DNA from: Puniceicoccales bacterium
GTDB lineage: Bacteria > Verrucomicrobiota > Verrucomicrobiia > Opitutales > UBA953
DNA length: 6,326 nucleotides
Assembly: GCA_031289285.1 (NCBI GenBank)
Contig: JAITPT010000162.1
Span: forward strand, 1 to 6,326
Direction of reading: 5' to 3'
The position numbers were made by a program, and so were the translations under genes. The notes under the pieces were generated by a model that saw only the letters and a list, made by a program, of their open reading frames with translations, was not told the DNA's origin and did no database searches. How positions within the stretch are numbered: position 1 is the first letter of the stretch; the number at the start of each line of letters is the position of its first letter. This document shows, one piece after another, positions 5,476-6,326 of this stretch.

Positions 5476-5502
5476 CAAAAAGGCGAGCGGGAGCTTGCTC
5501 GC
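5476..5502 (-). terminator. Rho-independent terminator of the PEP-CTERM gene
   Basis: Read on the minus strand, GCGAGC (5502-5497), an 8-nt loop, and GCTCGC (5488-5483) form a 6-bp GC-rich stem followed by C-TTTTT. It overlaps the last base of the TAG stop, so termination is placed immediately after the gene. Confidence 0.65.
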
Positions 5503-6326
5503 TATGCTTGCTGACGCTGGGCGCGGGCGGCGGCGGCGCGGGCAGAGGCGGCACGGATGGCAGAGGCAGTGCGGGCGATGGCAGCTTTGCGGGCGGCGGC
5601 AGTGGTTTTTTGGCGACGACGGAGGAAGAGAAGCCCCGATAATAAGCCCGCCGCATAAAGGGCATACGTGCTCGGCTCCGGGATATTCATACCACTCATG
5701 CCAGTCATGAGCACACCGTCTTTGTTCAAAACAATGGCGATGTTTTTGTTGAAGTTCGATCGGATGACGAGGTGACGCAGACCGTCCTCAGAAATAGACG
5801 CGCCCTGTATCACCGATAAGGCAAAGAAGGGGTCGTCAATCTGACCATTCGTGATGCGCAAATCCACAAAGACTATGGCACCGGGCTTGAAGATGAGCTG
5901 GTTGTTGGCGGGATTGGCCATCGCCACAACATCGTGCCGGTAGCCGTCAGTGTTGTTGCCCCAGACACGCAACACCAAGGCCGCGCCACTGTGAAGCGTC
6001 ACGGTGCTTTTGGCACGGATAGTGACCGGCATGGCAATGCTGGGGTCAATCTGGCTCGCCGATGTCGGCCTTTCGCCGAAGGGCGAGAGGGTGGCACCCG
6101 TGTGAATAGTTATCGCGCCGCCGACCGTGCCACTGCCGCCGAGGAGAGCGCCGTTTAACACGACCACGTCGCCAGTCGCCGCAGCGTTGTTGCCGTGAAT
6201 CATCAGGCGTCCGCCCTCGACGAGCGTGGTGCCCGTGTAGGTGTGCGTGCCGGTGAAATACAAGGTGCCCTTGCCGCGCTTCGTGACAGTCGCCGTGCCA
6301 GTGATGCCAATCGTGGCGACACCCGC
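5502..6326 (-). CDS. PEP-CTERM protein with autotransporter-associated beta-strand repeat, 5'-truncated
   Basis: The minus-strand frame is open to the window edge, so the gene starts beyond 6326; a TTG-type start at 6263 would be artificial. The visible 274 residues begin AGVATIGITGTATVTKRGKG and continue TLYFTGTHTYTGTTLVEGGRL, which fits an autotransporter-associated beta-strand repeat (G.GTL.F.G..TYTG.T.V..G.L). Gly/Thr/Val-rich beta-helix-like sequence follows (GALLGGSGTVGGAITIHTGATLSP). The end is a PEP-CTERM sorting signal: PEPS from 216, a hydrophobic segment at about 222-235, and RRR at 236-238. Such proteins are exported by Sec and processed by an exosortase; the role is probably extracellular or cell-surface. 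Unusually, about 35 further residues rich in Ala and Arg (240-274) follow the Arg cluster, where PEP-CTERM proteins normally end. Neither other frame offers an early stop there, so a simple recent frameshift does not explain it. Confidence 0.85.
   Translation of the reverse strand, partial: AGVATIGITGTATVTKRGKGTLYFTGTHTYTGTTLVEGGRLMIHGNNAAATGDVVVLNGALLGGSGTVGGAITIHTGATLSPFGERPTSASQIDPSIAMPVTIRAKSTVTLHSGAALVLRVWGNNTDGYRHDVVAMANPANNQLIFKPGAIVFVDLRITNGQIDDPFFALSVIQGASISEDGLRHLVIRSNFNKNIAIVLNKDGVLMTGMSGMNIPEPSTYALYAAGLLSGLLFLRRRQKTTAAARKAAIARTASAIRAASARAAAARAQRQQA

Larger units (their letters stand above)
4467..5501. other. About 1 kb non-coding repeat island
   Basis: Between the VOC gene and the PEP-CTERM gene I see no credible coding region; open frames here merely translate repeats (for example, the same GWCI.RP.GTQQ-like peptide arises from each copy of one palindrome). 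The stretch is a chain of palindromic or inverted elements, listed separately. The part at 5357-5475 is GC-rich without a strong repeat beyond an 8-bp inverted pair (GGTGGCAG at 5394-5401 with CTGCCACC at 5462-5469). No transposase, tRNA or CRISPR array is present. It lies downstream of both flanking genes, where insertions do least harm. Confidence 0.75.

Noticed and set aside
5084..5665. Open frames on both strands through the repeat island and the PEP-CTERM 3' end
   Set aside because: They translate palindromic repeats (the same peptide fragments appear from each copy) and simple sequence; no initiation signals or domains support them.

Overview
The window looks like chromosomal DNA of a GC-rich Gram-negative bacterium, most likely a verrucomicrobial (Opitutaceae-like) lineage. 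This rests on a PEP-CTERM protein carrying an autotransporter-associated beta-strand repeat, a DUF3142-type protein, GGAGG-type ribosome binding sites, and many short dispersed palindromes of the CGTCCC-N3-GGGACG and CACAGACAA-N2-TTGTCTGTG kind. The assignment is an inference from gene content and style, not from a marker gene.

Layout. Positions 1-909 (+) hold the 3' part of a DUF3142 protein cut by the window edge. Positions 1038-1995 (+) hold a compact two-gene unit: a Panacea/DUF4065 (SocA-like) protein whose 3' end overlaps by 44 nt a small protein with two predicted membrane segments. This arrangement fits a PanA antitoxin with a membrane-acting toxin partner. After a 159-nt gap containing a dispersed palindromic repeat comes trpS (2155-3213, +), tryptophanyl-tRNA synthetase, the one clear housekeeping gene. 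Convergent to it, on the minus strand (3245-3964), is a small DxD glycosyltransferase. Divergent from that, at 4068-4466 (+), is a VOC/glyoxalase-fold protein.

Positions 4467-5501 are about 1 kb without a credible gene, packed with nested repeats: a 31-bp-period direct repeat, a 178-bp imperfect palindrome whose exact centre is a GCAA loop, two about 153-bp repeat copies facing each other with a 40-bp perfect core, a pair of facing CGTCCC palindromes, and a 28-bp perfect inverted repeat enclosing a GTTGGTGTTGGTGTC duplication. The island ends at a minus-strand terminator belonging to the last gene. Positions 5502-6326 (-) hold the 3' part of a PEP-CTERM surface or secreted protein with a beta-strand repeat and an unusual Ala/Arg-rich tail beyond the sorting signal.

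Functional links. Only the Panacea/two-membrane-segment pair looks like a coupled unit. The remaining genes look like independent neighbours. The most interesting items are that candidate toxin-antitoxin (or defence) pair and the repeat island, where paired base changes between repeat copies preserve hairpins.
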